DNA of 64,000 nt from Microbacterium sp. LWH11-1.2 (GCF_038397745.1 NZ_CP151636.1:992001-1056000), one strand, 5' to 3'. Shown: positions 8,707 through 18,003, numbered from the stretch's first letter. The notes: generated by a model from the sequence alone, not told the origin. Program-made: numbers and translations.

Positions 8707-9558
8707 TCAGGCCGCTCGCGCGAGCCAGGTACGCGGCGAGTGTCCGAGGCGCTGCGCGAATGCGCGGGAGAAGGCTGACGCGCTCGCGTAGCCGAGCTCG
8801 GCGGCGATCGTGCTCACCGACATCCCGGCGCGCAGGTTCTCCTGCGCGATCGTCAGCCGCCATTCGGTCAGGTAGTCCACGGGGGTCTGTCCGACCACCT
8901 CTTTGAAACGCGAGGCGAAGGCGCTGCGCGACATCCTGGCTTCACGCGCCATCGTCTCCAGCGTCCAGGACTCCCCCGGTGCTTCATGAACGGCGACGAG
9001 GGCGGGCGCGAGCCGTTCATCGGCGAGGCCCGACAGCAGGCTCTGCTTCAGGGCGATGTGCGCGGGATTGTCGAGCATCCATCGGAGCAGCTGGATGAGC
9101 ACGACCTCGAACAATCGGTCCGCCAGGATCGGATGGCCGCAGCGCACATTGTCGACCTCGGAGAAGAGCAGGTCGAGCGCAGGACCGAGCGTGGCCACCT
9201 CATCGAGCGGGAGGATGATGACCGGCGGCAGCGCCTGGACGAGCGGATGCGTGGCGCCCCCGTCGAAATCGAGGGTCGCGCAGGTGAAGTCGGACTCCTC
9301 GGTCGGTGCGTTGAGGAATGAGTGGTCGCTCGGACGCGGGAAGAAGAGCACGCTCGGGCGAGTGATCTGCACGCGCACGGTCGCTCCGCGCTCGTCGGTG
9401 AGCGTCAGCTCCATCTGGCCGTGGCGGAGCACATGCAGAAAGCCGCGATCGGCTTCAGCCGGAAACGCGGTCACTCCGCAGAGCGGACCGGCATGGAACA
9501 GCCGTGTCCGGACGCGGAATCGCTGCAGCAAGGGAGTGAGGCGGTCGACGGAGGCCAT
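8707..9558 (-). CDS. AraC-family regulator with N-terminal cupin
   Basis: A 283-residue regulator from the ATG at 9558; an in-frame TTG nine codons upstream is an alternative, and neither has a good ribosome site. Residues 1-180 form an AraC-type cupin sensor (VLRHGQMELTL, FFPRPSDHSFL). The C-terminal 100 residues carry two helix-turn-helices: LETMAREARMSRSAFASRF and VSTIAAELGYASASAFSRAF, ending in GHSPRTW. This architecture matches AraC proteins with a Cupin_6 domain that act next to oxidoreductases or AhpD-like genes. It is divergent from the carboxymuconolactone decarboxylase-family gene, its probable target. Confidence 0.88.
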   Translation of the reverse strand: MASVDRLTPLLQRFRVRTRLFHAGPLCGVTAFPAEADRGFLHVLRHGQMELTLTDERGATVRVQITRPSVLFFPRPSDHSFLNAPTEESDFTCATLDFDGGATHPLVQALPPVIILPLDEVATLGPALDLLFSEVDNVRCGHPILADRLFEVVLIQLLRWMLDNPAHIALKQSLLSGLADERLAPALVAVHEAPGESWTLETMAREARMSRSAFASRFKEVVGQTPVDYLTEWRLTIAQENLRAGMSVSTIAAELGYASASAFSRAFAQRLGHSPRTWLARAA

Positions 9559-9679
9559 GTGGTCAGTTTGTGGACGATTCGTCAAGAAGTCAAGACGTTA
9601 TGGTGCGCATCGTCTCGCTTTGGGCGGAAGGCTGGAGGCAAGCCCGAATCGGGGCCTCATCTTCCCAGCAAGGAGCATC

Positions 9680-10225
9680 ATGCCCAACGTCCCTCTCATC
9701 GACCGCGACACCGCCACGGGAGCAGTCAAGGAGAATCTCGACCAGATCACCGCGGCGTTCGGCACCGTGCCCGCCATGTTCAAGGCTGTGGCGAACTCAC
9801 CCGCTGCCCTCGCGAGCATGTGGGGATCCTTCGGGGCCTTCGGCACCGGTGCACTCGGCGCAGCGCTCGGCGAGCAGATCGCGGTCGCGGTCGCCGACCG
9901 CAACTCCTGCGAGTACTGCCTTGCGGCTCACACCGCCCTGGGCAAGAAGGCCGGCCTCTCGCGCGATGCTCTCACCGCGGCGCAGAACGGCCGGTCCGAC
10001 GACCCGAAGACGGCAGCCCTGCTGGACTTCGCCCTCAGGCTCGTGAACGACCGCGGTCAGCTCTCCGCGGCCGACGTGCAGGCAGTGCGCGATGAGGGCT
10101 GGAGCGACGAGCAGATCGTCGAGACCATCGGGCAGGTCGCACTCAATCTGTTCACGAACTACGTGAACATCGCGCTCGACGTTCCGATCGATTTCCCTCA
10201 CGTCCCGCTCCGTCGCGCGAACTGA
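9680..10225 (+). CDS. Carboxymuconolactone decarboxylase-family (AhpD-like) protein
   Basis: A 181-residue protein with AGGAG four bases before the ATG. The all-helical AhpD fold is marked by SCEYCLAAH, giving redox cysteines 77 and 80 and His84, the proton-relay residue of AhpD-type peroxidases. The C-terminal helix has QIVETIGQVALNLFTNYVN. Proteins with the full CxxC..H set act as peroxidases or alkylhydroperoxidase partners, unlike true carboxymuconolactone decarboxylases. It is divergent from the AraC gene and 55 bp before a small gene on the same strand. Redox role likely, partner unknown. Confidence 0.88.
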   Translation: MPNVPLIDRDTATGAVKENLDQITAAFGTVPAMFKAVANSPAALASMWGSFGAFGTGALGAALGEQIAVAVADRNSCEYCLAAHTALGKKAGLSRDALTAAQNGRSDDPKTAALLDFALRLVNDRGQLSAADVQAVRDEGWSDEQIVETIGQVALNLFTNYVNIALDVPIDFPHVPLRRAN

Positions 10226-10280
10226 CCGCTCGCGGGGCCACGCCTCTTCTCTCCTTCCACGCTCGACGAAAGGCAGTCCC

Positions 10281-10511
10281 ATGACCGACTCCTGGCTTCC
10301 GACCCTGCGGACCGAGACCCCCGAGGAGGGATACGCCCTCGCCGTCAAACTCTCCCGAACCGCGGTCAAGCTCACCCAGCCCTCAGCCGAGGTTCGCGAG
10401 CGGGTCCGCGCCGACTACGCCGAGGACTTCGGGGCGCTCGTCGCCATCTCGCATGTCGTCGCGACGAACTTCCATACCGTCGCGGCGGCCAACGGATTCT
10501 GGCGGTCCTGA
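10281..10511 (+). CDS. Small hypothetical protein, 76 aa
   Basis: A 76-residue protein with GAAAGG before its ATG. It contains no membrane helix or signal. The sequence is mostly helical and ends in ISHVVATNFHTVAAANGFW; a histidine pair near the end is the only notable feature. It follows the AhpD-like gene by 55 bp and ends before a strong terminator, so the two are probably one transcript. I do not recognise the family. Confidence 0.6.
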   Translation: MTDSWLPTLRTETPEEGYALAVKLSRTAVKLTQPSAEVRERVRADYAEDFGALVAISHVVATNFHTVAAANGFWRS

Positions 10512-10548
10512 CCGCCTGATCCCCAAGGGGCCTCACTCGCGCTCACCA

Positions 10549-10590
10549 ACGAATGAAGGCCGGAACCCTCCGGGCCCGGCCTTCATTCGT
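10549..10590. terminator. Bidirectional terminator between the AhpD-like operon and tRNA-Leu
   Basis: A perfect 15-bp stem (arms 10549-10563 and 10576-10590, beginning ACGAATGAAGG) encloses a 12-nt loop. It lies between a rightward protein gene and a leftward tRNA gene and can serve both. No long T-run follows on either side, as is common in high-GC actinobacteria. Confidence 0.75.
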
Positions 10591-10595
10591 TACTG

Positions 10596-10678
10596 TGCGC
10601 GAGGGGGGACTTGAACCCCCACGTCCTTACGGACACTGGCACCTGAAGCCAGCGCGTCTACCATTCCGCCACTCGCGC
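10596..10678 (-). tRNA. tRNA-Leu, anticodon CAG
   Basis: An 83-nt class II tRNA read leftward. The acceptor stem pairs GCGCGAG with CTCGCGC; the anticodon arm is CTGGC-TTCAGGT-GCCAG, giving CAG, and the variable arm GTCCGTAAGGAC marks a leucine tRNA. The T arm is GGGGGTTCAAGTCCCCC. The CCA end is not encoded, so it must be added after transcription. A tRNA-Leu next to fhaA is a familiar actinobacterial arrangement. The bases from 10679 to 10823 before fhaA hold only promoter sequence, including TACGAT at 10786-10791. Confidence 0.95.
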
Positions 10679-10823
10679 GAGTGGTCTCGTTCCGAAGAAC
10701 TCAACTTCCCGAGGATATCACGCGATTTCGGCCTCTTCGCACACCCGGAAACCGTCATCGGCGGCGTTCCCCCAGGTCACCTGGCTACGATGTCCCTACC
10801 GGTCAGCATGCCAGAGGAGCCCA

Positions 10824-11540
10824 GTGGGACTACTTGACAGCTTTGAGAAGGGTCTCGAACGCGCAGTCAACAGCGCGTTCGCGAAGACCTTCCGTAGCGG
10901 CATCCAGCCCGTGGAGATCGCTTCGGCGGTCCGTCGTGAAGCAGACACGAAAGCGGCGGTCGTCAGCCGCGACCGCATCATCGCGCCCAACAGCTTCGTG
11001 GTGCGTCTGAGCACCGACGACGCCGAGCGCATGCGGAGCCTCGGCGGAGCCCTCACCGAAGAGCTGCACGCGCTGCTGAACAAGCACGCCAAGTCCCAGG
11101 GCTACAGCTTCTCCGGGCCGCTCTCGATCAGCCTCGAGGCCGACGACAAGGTCGCCACCGGCACGGTCCGCGTCGACTCCGGAACGGTCGAGGGCCGCGT
11201 CAGCTGGCAGGCCGTCGTCGACGTCGACGGCCGTCGCCACTCGCTCTCGCGCGCCCGCACCGTGATCGGGCGTGGTTCGGATGCCGACATCACCATCGCG
11301 GATGCCGGTTCGAGCCGCAAGCACGTCGAGATCCTCTGGGACGGCGAGCGCGCCATGATGCGCGACCTGGGCTCCACGAACGGCACCAAGGTCAACGGCC
11401 AGAAGCTCCGCGAAGCCGCGCTCCCCTCCGACACCACGATCACCATCGGCCGCACCGACCTGGTGTTCAAGATCGTCCCCGTGTCGGCGCCGTCGCGCCC
11501 GACCGACGACTCCACCCGCGCGTTCGGAGGCTTCGGATGA
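10824..11540 (+). CDS. fhaA: FHA-domain protein FhaA (DUF3662 plus FHA)
   Basis: A 238-residue protein starting at GTG 10824 with GAGGAG just before it. Residues 1-115 are the DUF3662 domain (MGLLDSFEKGLERAVN at the start). Residues 150-225 are a forkhead-associated domain with GRGSDADI, SSRKHVEI and LGSTNGT, the phosphothreonine-binding loops. The linker is much shorter than in mycobacterial FhaA. In relatives it binds phosphorylated MviN/FhaB partners and links Ser/Thr kinase signalling to peptidoglycan synthesis. It is the first gene of a seven-gene run, and its stop overlaps the next start as ATGA. Confidence 0.93.
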   Translation: MGLLDSFEKGLERAVNSAFAKTFRSGIQPVEIASAVRREADTKAAVVSRDRIIAPNSFVVRLSTDDAERMRSLGGALTEELHALLNKHAKSQGYSFSGPLSISLEADDKVATGTVRVDSGTVEGRVSWQAVVDVDGRRHSLSRARTVIGRGSDADITIADAGSSRKHVEILWDGERAMMRDLGSTNGTKVNGQKLREAALPSDTTITIGRTDLVFKIVPVSAPSRPTDDSTRAFGGFG

Positions 11541-12061
11541 GCGAACTGATCCTCCTCCTGCTGCGCGTCGGGTTCCTCATCGTCCTGTGGTTCTTCGTGT
11601 TCGGCGTCGTGTACTCGCTGCGCGCCGACCTGTTCGGCGTGAAGGTGCGCAAGCTCCCCGCCGAGGCGACCGCCGGGGCTGCCGCTTCTCCGGTCGCTCC
11701 GGCGAAGCCCGCGGCGGCGTCTCGCCCGGCATCCGCGAAGCCGTCGACGGGACCCGCGACGATCGCGACGGCGAAGCGCCTGGTCATCACCTCCGGACCG
11801 AAGACGGGCCTCGAGCTCCCCCTCGGCGCCGACTCGATGACGATCGGCCGCTCGAGCGAGTCGGCGCTCGTGATCCGCGACGACTACACGTCGAGCCATC
11901 ATGCGCGCCTCATGCTCCGAGGCGACGCCTGGGCGATCCAGGACCTCGATTCCACGAACGGCACCTTCGTCGCCGGCCAGCGCGTGACCGGCGGACCCGT
12001 CAACCTCTCGCTCGGCACCCCTATCAAGGTGGGCGCCACGACCTTCGAGCTGCGAGCCTGA
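11537..12061 (+). CDS. fhaB: FHA-domain membrane protein FhaB
   Basis: A 174-residue protein. One N-terminal membrane helix (residues 4-28) is followed by an Ala/Pro-rich linker and an FHA domain from about residue 85 with IGRSSESALVI, SSHHARL and DSTNGTFV. This is the FhaB/FipA arrangement, which in mycobacteria links FtsZ and FtsQ and is phosphorylated by the neighbouring kinases. It overlaps fhaA by 4 bp and is 7 bp from pstP. Confidence 0.92.
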   Translation: MSELILLLLRVGFLIVLWFFVFGVVYSLRADLFGVKVRKLPAEATAGAAASPVAPAKPAAASRPASAKPSTGPATIATAKRLVITSGPKTGLELPLGADSMTIGRSSESALVIRDDYTSSHHARLMLRGDAWAIQDLDSTNGTFVAGQRVTGGPVNLSLGTPIKVGATTFELRA

Positions 12062-12068
12062 CCCCGGC

Positions 12069-13388
12069 ATGGTCTTCGAAGGCTCGAGCGTCGCGATCTC
12101 CCACACCGGGAAGGTCCGCTCCAACAACCAGGACTCCGGCTACTCCGGAGCGAACCTGTTCGTCGTCGCCGACGGCATGGGCGGCCACGCCGGAGGCGAC
12201 GTCGCCTCGAGCATCGCGATCCACCGCCTCGAGCCCCTCGACCAGCCCTACGCGTCCACCGAAGACGCGCAGGCGTCTCTCCAGGCGGCGGCGACCACCG
12301 CAGCGGGCGATCTCATCCGCGCCGCGAAGGACCGACCGGAGCTCGCCGGCCTCGGCACCACGCTCAGCGCGATCATCATGGTCGACGAATACGCGGTCAT
12401 CGGCCACATCGGCGACTCGCGCATCTACCTCTACCGCGACGACGCGCTGACCCAGATCACGGCCGACCACACCTTCGTGCAGCGCCTGGTCGACTCCGGT
12501 CGCATCACGCCGGAAGAAGCCCGCTACCACCCGCGCCGCTCGGTGCTCATGCGCGTGCTGAGCGACATGGACTCCGACCCCGAGCTCGACATGTTCGTCA
12601 TGCACACGCAGCCCGGCGACCGCTGGCTGCTCTGCTCCGACGGCCTGTCCGGCGTGGTCGACGAGGCCCACATCCTCAAGGCGATGCAGCTCGGCCTCGC
12701 CCCCGGGCGCACGGCCGACAACCTGCTCAAGCAGGCCCTCGACGGCGGTGCCCCCGACAACGTGACGATCGTGCTGGTCGACGTCGGCGGACAGCATCCG
12801 ATCCACACCGGCACCGCGACCGTCGTCGGCTCGGCGTCGAACCCGTCCGGCGTCTACGTGCCGCCCGTGCGCCCGACGCGCGGCAACTGGCTGCACCCGG
12901 TGCGTCAGGCCGCCAACGAGCCCAGCCACTTCGAGCCGGCCCCCGAGTACCTCGAGGAGCTCATCGAGGAGGATCGTCGTCGCGCCAAGCGCCGCCGCCT
13001 CGGCTGGATCGCGGGAGTCCTCGTCGTCCTCGTGATGCTCGGTGTCGCCGCGTTCGCGGCCTACAGCTGGACGCAGACGCGGTACTTCATCGGCGCCGAC
13101 GACGACAGCGTCGTGATCTTCCAGGGCGTGCAGCAGAACATCGGTCCGATCACGCTGTCGACCCCGCTCGAAGACACCGACATCCTCCTGGCGAACCTGC
13201 CCCCGTACCAGCGGGCATCCGTCGAGCGCACGATCACGGCCCGCTCGCTCGCCGACGCGATGGCCATCGTCGACCGTCTGCGCGCCGGCGCCGACGCGAA
13301 CGCCATCGAGCAGACGCCCCTCCCGACTCCGCTGCCCACGCCCGTCCCGACTCCGGAAGAGACACCCGCCGGCGGAGGTGAGGGATGA
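12069..13388 (+). CDS. pstP: PP2C Ser/Thr phosphatase PstP
   Basis: A 439-residue protein. The PP2C domain covers residues 1-240, with metal-binding motifs VVADGMGGHAGG, GHIGDSRIY, LCSDGLSG and PDNVTIVLV. A linker and a single membrane helix (about 310-333) come next, then an extracytoplasmic segment ending in a Pro/Thr-rich tail with PTP repeats. It dephosphorylates PknA, PknB and their substrates. It overlaps rodA by ATGA. The intracellular catalytic part and outside tail match PstP of other actinobacteria. Confidence 0.93.
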   Translation: MVFEGSSVAISHTGKVRSNNQDSGYSGANLFVVADGMGGHAGGDVASSIAIHRLEPLDQPYASTEDAQASLQAAATTAAGDLIRAAKDRPELAGLGTTLSAIIMVDEYAVIGHIGDSRIYLYRDDALTQITADHTFVQRLVDSGRITPEEARYHPRRSVLMRVLSDMDSDPELDMFVMHTQPGDRWLLCSDGLSGVVDEAHILKAMQLGLAPGRTADNLLKQALDGGAPDNVTIVLVDVGGQHPIHTGTATVVGSASNPSGVYVPPVRPTRGNWLHPVRQAANEPSHFEPAPEYLEELIEEDRRRAKRRRLGWIAGVLVVLVMLGVAAFAAYSWTQTRYFIGADDDSVVIFQGVQQNIGPITLSTPLEDTDILLANLPPYQRASVERTITARSLADAMAIVDRLRAGADANAIEQTPLPTPLPTPVPTPEETPAGGGEG

Positions 13389-14770
13389 GCACCGACGTCG
13401 CCGCCGACACCAGCGTCATCAAGGCCCTCAAGCGCATCCGGATGCCGCAGACGCAGCGCAACCGCGAGTTCTGGCTGCTGCTCTTCGCGTGCGCGATCAG
13501 CGGTGCGGCGCTGACCCTCGTCCAGCTCGGCGCACTCGGCGTGATCGACCCGGTCGTGCTCGCGATCGGCGGCGGACTCGCGGTGCTCGCCTTCGCCCTG
13601 CACTTCGTGCTGCGCGTCGTGGCCGCCGACGCAGACCCGTTCGTCGTGCCGATCGCGACCCTGCTCAGCGGCATCGGCATCGCGATGATCTACCGCATCG
13701 ACATCGCGAAGGCGAACACGGGCTGGGACGCCTACTCGACCAAGCAGCTCGCCTGGACGGCGATCTCGCTCGCCGGCGCGATCGCCGTGGTCATCCTGCT
13801 GCGCAACTACCGCGTCCTGTTCCGCTACACCTACATCTTCGGCCTCACCGGCATCGTGCTGCTCCTGCTGCCCTTCGTGCCGGGCCTGCGCATCGACGAC
13901 GCGAACGCGGCCGTGTGGGTATCGCTCGGCGGCGTCTTCGCCTTCCAGCCCGGTGAGCTGGCCAAGATCGCCCTCGCGATCTTCTTCGCCGGCTACCTGG
14001 TGCGCACCCGCGAGAGCCTCACGTCGGTGGGCAAGCGCGTGCTCGGCATCACCTGGCCGCGCATGCGCGAACTCGGGCCGGTGCTGGTCGTCTGGGTCAT
14101 CTCGCTCGGCATCATCATCTTCCAGCGCGACCTCGGCACCGGAACCCTCATCTTCGGCATGTTCGTCGCGATGCTGTACGTCGCGACGGGCAAGACGAGC
14201 TGGGTGCTCATCGGTCTGACCCTCGTGGTCGCCGGCGTCGCCCTCGCCACCCAGATCCTCAGCTACGTGCAGGGACGCTTCATCAACTGGCTTTTCCTGT
14301 TCGACTCCTCGCAGGTCGACCCCGACGGCGCCGGCTACCAGCCCATGCAGGGCCTGTTCGGACTCGCCCGCGGCGGCCTCATCGGCACCGGCTGGGGTCA
14401 GGGCCGCCCCGAGATCACACCGCTCGCGCACAGCGACTACATCATCACAAGCCTCGGCGAAGAGCTCGGCCTGATCGGGCTGTTCGCGATCCTCTGCCTC
14501 TACATGGTGTTCGTCAGCCGCGGCATGCGCATCGGTCTCGCCGGTCAGGACGACTTCGGCAAGCTCCTCGCCACCGGGCTGTCGTTCACGATCGCGCTGC
14601 AGGTGTTCATCATGGTCGGCGGCGTGACGCGCATCATCCCGCTGACCGGTCTCACGACGCCGTTCCTCGCGGCCGGCGGCTCGTCGCTCGTCGCGAACTG
14701 GCTCATCGTGGCGCTCCTGCTGCGCATTTCCGACGGCGTGCGCCGCCAGCCCCGGGTGGTGATCGGATGA
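13385..14770 (+). CDS. rodA: SEDS-family peptidoglycan glycosyltransferase RodA/FtsW
   Basis: A 461-residue polytopic membrane protein with about ten hydrophobic segments. The SEDS signature region is present: PMQGLFGLARGGLIGTGWGQG and ITSLGEELGLIG. SEDS proteins polymerise glycan strands from lipid II as partners of class B PBPs. Position between pstP and pbpA, with ATGA overlap on both sides, identifies it as the rodA of the pknAB cluster. Confidence 0.93.
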   Translation: MSTDVAADTSVIKALKRIRMPQTQRNREFWLLLFACAISGAALTLVQLGALGVIDPVVLAIGGGLAVLAFALHFVLRVVAADADPFVVPIATLLSGIGIAMIYRIDIAKANTGWDAYSTKQLAWTAISLAGAIAVVILLRNYRVLFRYTYIFGLTGIVLLLLPFVPGLRIDDANAAVWVSLGGVFAFQPGELAKIALAIFFAGYLVRTRESLTSVGKRVLGITWPRMRELGPVLVVWVISLGIIIFQRDLGTGTLIFGMFVAMLYVATGKTSWVLIGLTLVVAGVALATQILSYVQGRFINWLFLFDSSQVDPDGAGYQPMQGLFGLARGGLIGTGWGQGRPEITPLAHSDYIITSLGEELGLIGLFAILCLYMVFVSRGMRIGLAGQDDFGKLLATGLSFTIALQVFIMVGGVTRIIPLTGLTTPFLAAGGSSLVANWLIVALLLRISDGVRRQPRVVIG

Positions 14771-16221
14771 CAAAAGAGCTCCGCCGCCTCAGCATCGTGA
14801 TGCTGTTCATGTTCATCGCGCTGTTCGCCGCGAGCAGCTGGATCCAGGTCGTCGAGGCCGACAGCCTCGCCCAGAACAGCCACAACAAGCGCACGCGCCT
14901 GGACAGCTACGAGATCCAGCGCGGATCGATCATCGTCGACGGCGCCGCGATCGCGACCTCGGTCCCGAGCGACGACCAGTACCAGTTCCAGCGGGTCTAC
15001 TCCGACGCGCCGATGTGGGAGCCGGTGACCGGCTGGTTCAACCCGGCGCTCGGCTCCGCGACCGGCATCGAGGAGGCGATGAACGCCGACCTCTCCGGAA
15101 CGGGCTCGAACGCCTTCCTCGCCGAGGTCGAGCGCATCCTCTCCGGCCAGCCGCAGCGCGGCTTCAGCGTGGAGCTGTCGCTGAACACCGCCGCACAGCA
15201 GGCCGCCTACGACGCGCTCCAGGGCTACCAGGGCGCGGTCATCGCGATCGAGCCGGCGACCGGGCGCATCCTGGCCATGGTCTCGACTCCGGGCTTCGAC
15301 ACGAACCTGCTGGCCTCGCACGATGCGGATGCCGCCAACGCGACCTACGACCAGCTCGAGTCCGATCCCACCAAGCCGCTCTCCAACCGCGCGCTCCGGG
15401 GCGACCTGAACCCTCCGGGCTCGACGTTCAAGCTCATCACCGCCGCCGCCGCGTACGCGAGCGGGGAGTGGACACCCGACTCGACCCTGCCGAACCCTTC
15501 CCGTTACACGCTCCCCGGATCCTCCAACACGGTGTCCAACGCCTGGGGCGGAACCTGCGGGTCCGGCGACACGGTCACGATCGCCGAGGCGATCCGCTTG
15601 AGCTGCAACATCCCGATGGCGGAGCTCGCCGTCGAGCTGGGCGACGACCGGATCCGCGAGATGGCGGAGAAGTTCGGTTTCAACAAGAGCTTCTCGACGC
15701 CGCTCGAGTCCACGCCGTCGAGCTACCCTCGGGCCCTCGACGACGCGCAGACCGCGCTCTCCGGATTCGGGCAGGGCCAGGTCACCGCGACGCCGCTGCA
15801 GATCGCCATGCTGGCCGCCGGCATCGCCAACGACGGGGTCGTCATGAACCCGCAGATGGTCGACGCCGTGATCGGCAACGACCTCTCGGTCATCCGCTCG
15901 TTCGAGAACAGCGAGTTCGGCCGGGCGATGGAAGCGGAGACGGCCGACCAGATCACCGCATCCATGGTCGCGAGCGTCTCAAACGGCGCCGCGCAGGGTG
16001 CAAGAATAGACGGGATCGACGTGGCGGGTAAGACCGGGACGGCAGAGAACGGAAACAGGCCGCACACGTTGTGGTTCACCGGTTTCGCACCGGCGGACGA
16101 CCCCGCGGTCGCAGTAGCGGTCGTCGTCGAAGACGGCGGCGGACAAGGGCAGTCCGGAAGCGGCGACACCATCGCCGCTCCGATTGCGAAGAAGGTCATA
16201 GAGGCGGTGCTGGGCAGATGA
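14767..16221 (+). CDS. pbpA: Class B penicillin-binding protein PbpA
   Basis: A 484-residue D,D-transpeptidase. An N-terminal membrane anchor (residues 9-25) is followed by the non-catalytic part and a transpeptidase domain with all three motifs: the STFK tetrad in PPGSTFKL, SCN in RLSCNIP, and KTG in AGKTGTAEN. It cross-links peptidoglycan outside the membrane as partner of the SEDS protein encoded just upstream. Both junctions (with rodA and pknA) are ATGA overlaps. Confidence 0.94.
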   Translation: MTKELRRLSIVMLFMFIALFAASSWIQVVEADSLAQNSHNKRTRLDSYEIQRGSIIVDGAAIATSVPSDDQYQFQRVYSDAPMWEPVTGWFNPALGSATGIEEAMNADLSGTGSNAFLAEVERILSGQPQRGFSVELSLNTAAQQAAYDALQGYQGAVIAIEPATGRILAMVSTPGFDTNLLASHDADAANATYDQLESDPTKPLSNRALRGDLNPPGSTFKLITAAAAYASGEWTPDSTLPNPSRYTLPGSSNTVSNAWGGTCGSGDTVTIAEAIRLSCNIPMAELAVELGDDRIREMAEKFGFNKSFSTPLESTPSSYPRALDDAQTALSGFGQGQVTATPLQIAMLAAGIANDGVVMNPQMVDAVIGNDLSVIRSFENSEFGRAMEAETADQITASMVASVSNGAAQGARIDGIDVAGKTGTAENGNRPHTLWFTGFAPADDPAVAVAVVVEDGGGQGQSGSGDTIAAPIAKKVIEAVLGR

Positions 16222-17960
16222 GACCGACGCAGGGTGTGTCGTTCGGTGGTCGCTACGAGCTGCAGTCGCGAATCGCGATCGGCGGCATGGGCGAGGTGTG
16301 GGAGGCGACGGATCACGTCATCGGACGTACCGTCGCGATCAAGATCCTCAAGGACGAGTACATGGGGGACCCCGGGTTCCTCGAGCGATTCCGCGCCGAG
16401 GCGCGGCACGCGGCTCTCGTCAACCACGAGGGCATCGCCAGCGTGTTCGACTACGGCGAGGAGAACGGCAGCGCGTACCTCGTGATGGAGCTCGTGCCCG
16501 GTGAGGCGCTGTCGACCGTGCTCGAGCGCGACGGCGCGCTGAGCGCCGACAAGACGCTCGACATCGTCGCCCAGACGGCATCCGCTCTGCAGGCCGCGCA
16601 CGCCGCCGGTCTCGTGCACCGCGACATCAAGCCGGGCAACCTGCTGATCACGCCCGACGGCCGCGTCAAGATCACCGACTTCGGCATCGCGCGCATCGCC
16701 GACCAGGTGCCGCTGACCGCGACCGGTCAGGTCATGGGCACCGTGCAGTACCTGTCGCCGGAGCAGGCGTCGGGCCACCCGGCGTCCCCCGCGACCGACA
16801 CGTACTCGCTCGGCATCGTGGCGTACGAGTGCCTCGCGGGCAAGCGTCCGTTCACGGGCGAATCGCAGGTCGCAATCGCGATGGCGCAGATCAACGAGCA
16901 GCCTCCGCCGCTGCCGCCGACCGTGCCGATCCCGGTGCAGAACCTCGTCATGGCGATGATCGCCAAGAAGCCGTCCGACCGGCCGTCGTCCTCGGCGACC
17001 GTGGCGCGTGCCGCGCAGGCCCTGCGTCGCGGTGACCTGAACTCCGCAGCGATCGCCGTGCCGGCGATCGCCACCGGCGGGATCGCGGGGAACGACGACG
17101 CGACCCGGATGCTGTCCGCCACCGGTGATGAGGGCGCCACCCGCATCCTCCCGACCACCGCCCAGCTCCCCACCGAGGAAGCGGCGGAGGAGAAGGAGAA
17201 GAAGAAGCGCAGCCCGTGGACGTGGCCGCTGATCGCCCTGATCGCGCTGCTCGTGATCGTGCTCGGCGGCACCATCTGGGCGCTGTCGCAGCAGGGTGAC
17301 CCGAACGCCGACCCGACGGGGTCGCCGACGACCTCGGCGCCGCCGAGCAAGACACCCACGCCCACCCCGCCACCGACGCCCAAGGAGACGCGTGTCGATG
17401 TGACCGCGCTGAACCTCGGCGGCATGGACTGCGGCGGCGCGACCGCGACGCTCACGGGCGCCGGATTCGTCAGCGACATCACGTGCGTCGACGGCGACCC
17501 GGCTCCGAGCGACGGCGAGGTCGGCAAGGTCTACAACGTGGCGCCTTCGGGCAACGTGCTCACCACCACGCCGATCGTGCTCACGGTCTACGCGGCTCGC
17601 ACCGCCCTGCCCACGCCGACGGATGCCCCCACGATCACGGGTGACCCGGTCGCCGGAGGCACTGTGACGGTCGCGTGGGGCACCGGCTTCACCTGCCCGA
17701 GCGGCTCCACCCTCTCGGGCTACGTCGTCTCGGTGCAGAACGGCACGTTCGTGTCGGGCGGCCCCACCTTCCAGCCGACGCAGCGCAACACGCAGATCAA
17801 GGTGGCGGATGCCGCGGGCCAGCAGCTCATCGTGACCTACCAGGGCATGTGCTCCGGCGGCGATCAGCGCACCTCTGACGCGTCGCCCCCGCTGTCGGTC
17901 ACGATCACGGCCCCGGGCGGGGACGGCGAGGGTGACGGCGACGGCGGAGCCGCCGGGTAG
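16218..17960 (+). CDS. pknA: Ser/Thr protein kinase PknA with large extracellular region
   Basis: A 580-residue protein. The ATG at 16218 overlaps the pbpA stop. The kinase domain spans about residues 12-275: glycine loop IGGMGEV, Lys42 in VAIKIL, catalytic HRDIKPGN, DFGIA and SPEQASG. A juxtamembrane Thr-rich stretch (DDATRM, EGATRIL) looks phosphorylatable. After the helix at about 336-358 comes a Pro/Thr linker, a PASTA-like unit with DCGGATATL, and a fibronectin-like stretch with paired cysteines. Mycobacterial PknA lacks such a big outside part, so sensing may differ here. Confidence 0.92.
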   Translation: MRPTQGVSFGGRYELQSRIAIGGMGEVWEATDHVIGRTVAIKILKDEYMGDPGFLERFRAEARHAALVNHEGIASVFDYGEENGSAYLVMELVPGEALSTVLERDGALSADKTLDIVAQTASALQAAHAAGLVHRDIKPGNLLITPDGRVKITDFGIARIADQVPLTATGQVMGTVQYLSPEQASGHPASPATDTYSLGIVAYECLAGKRPFTGESQVAIAMAQINEQPPPLPPTVPIPVQNLVMAMIAKKPSDRPSSSATVARAAQALRRGDLNSAAIAVPAIATGGIAGNDDATRMLSATGDEGATRILPTTAQLPTEEAAEEKEKKKRSPWTWPLIALIALLVIVLGGTIWALSQQGDPNADPTGSPTTSAPPSKTPTPTPPPTPKETRVDVTALNLGGMDCGGATATLTGAGFVSDITCVDGDPAPSDGEVGKVYNVAPSGNVLTTTPIVLTVYAARTALPTPTDAPTITGDPVAGGTVTVAWGTGFTCPSGSTLSGYVVSVQNGTFVSGGPTFQPTQRNTQIKVADAAGQQLIVTYQGMCSGGDQRTSDASPPLSVTITAPGGDGEGDGDGGAAG

Positions 17961-18003
17961 CCTAGTTCCAGCTCAGTCATCGTCGTTCCAAGGGGGGTAT
18001 TCC

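Noticed and set aside
10679..10823. Small gene between tRNA-Leu and fhaA
   Set aside because: No reading frame with a ribosome site is seen; the region looks like the two promoters.
13061..14773. 570-codon leftward open frame under pstP and rodA
   Set aside because: Its composition (Asp/Glu/His/Arg/Gln) is the mirror of membrane-protein codons; rodA on the other strand is a certain gene.
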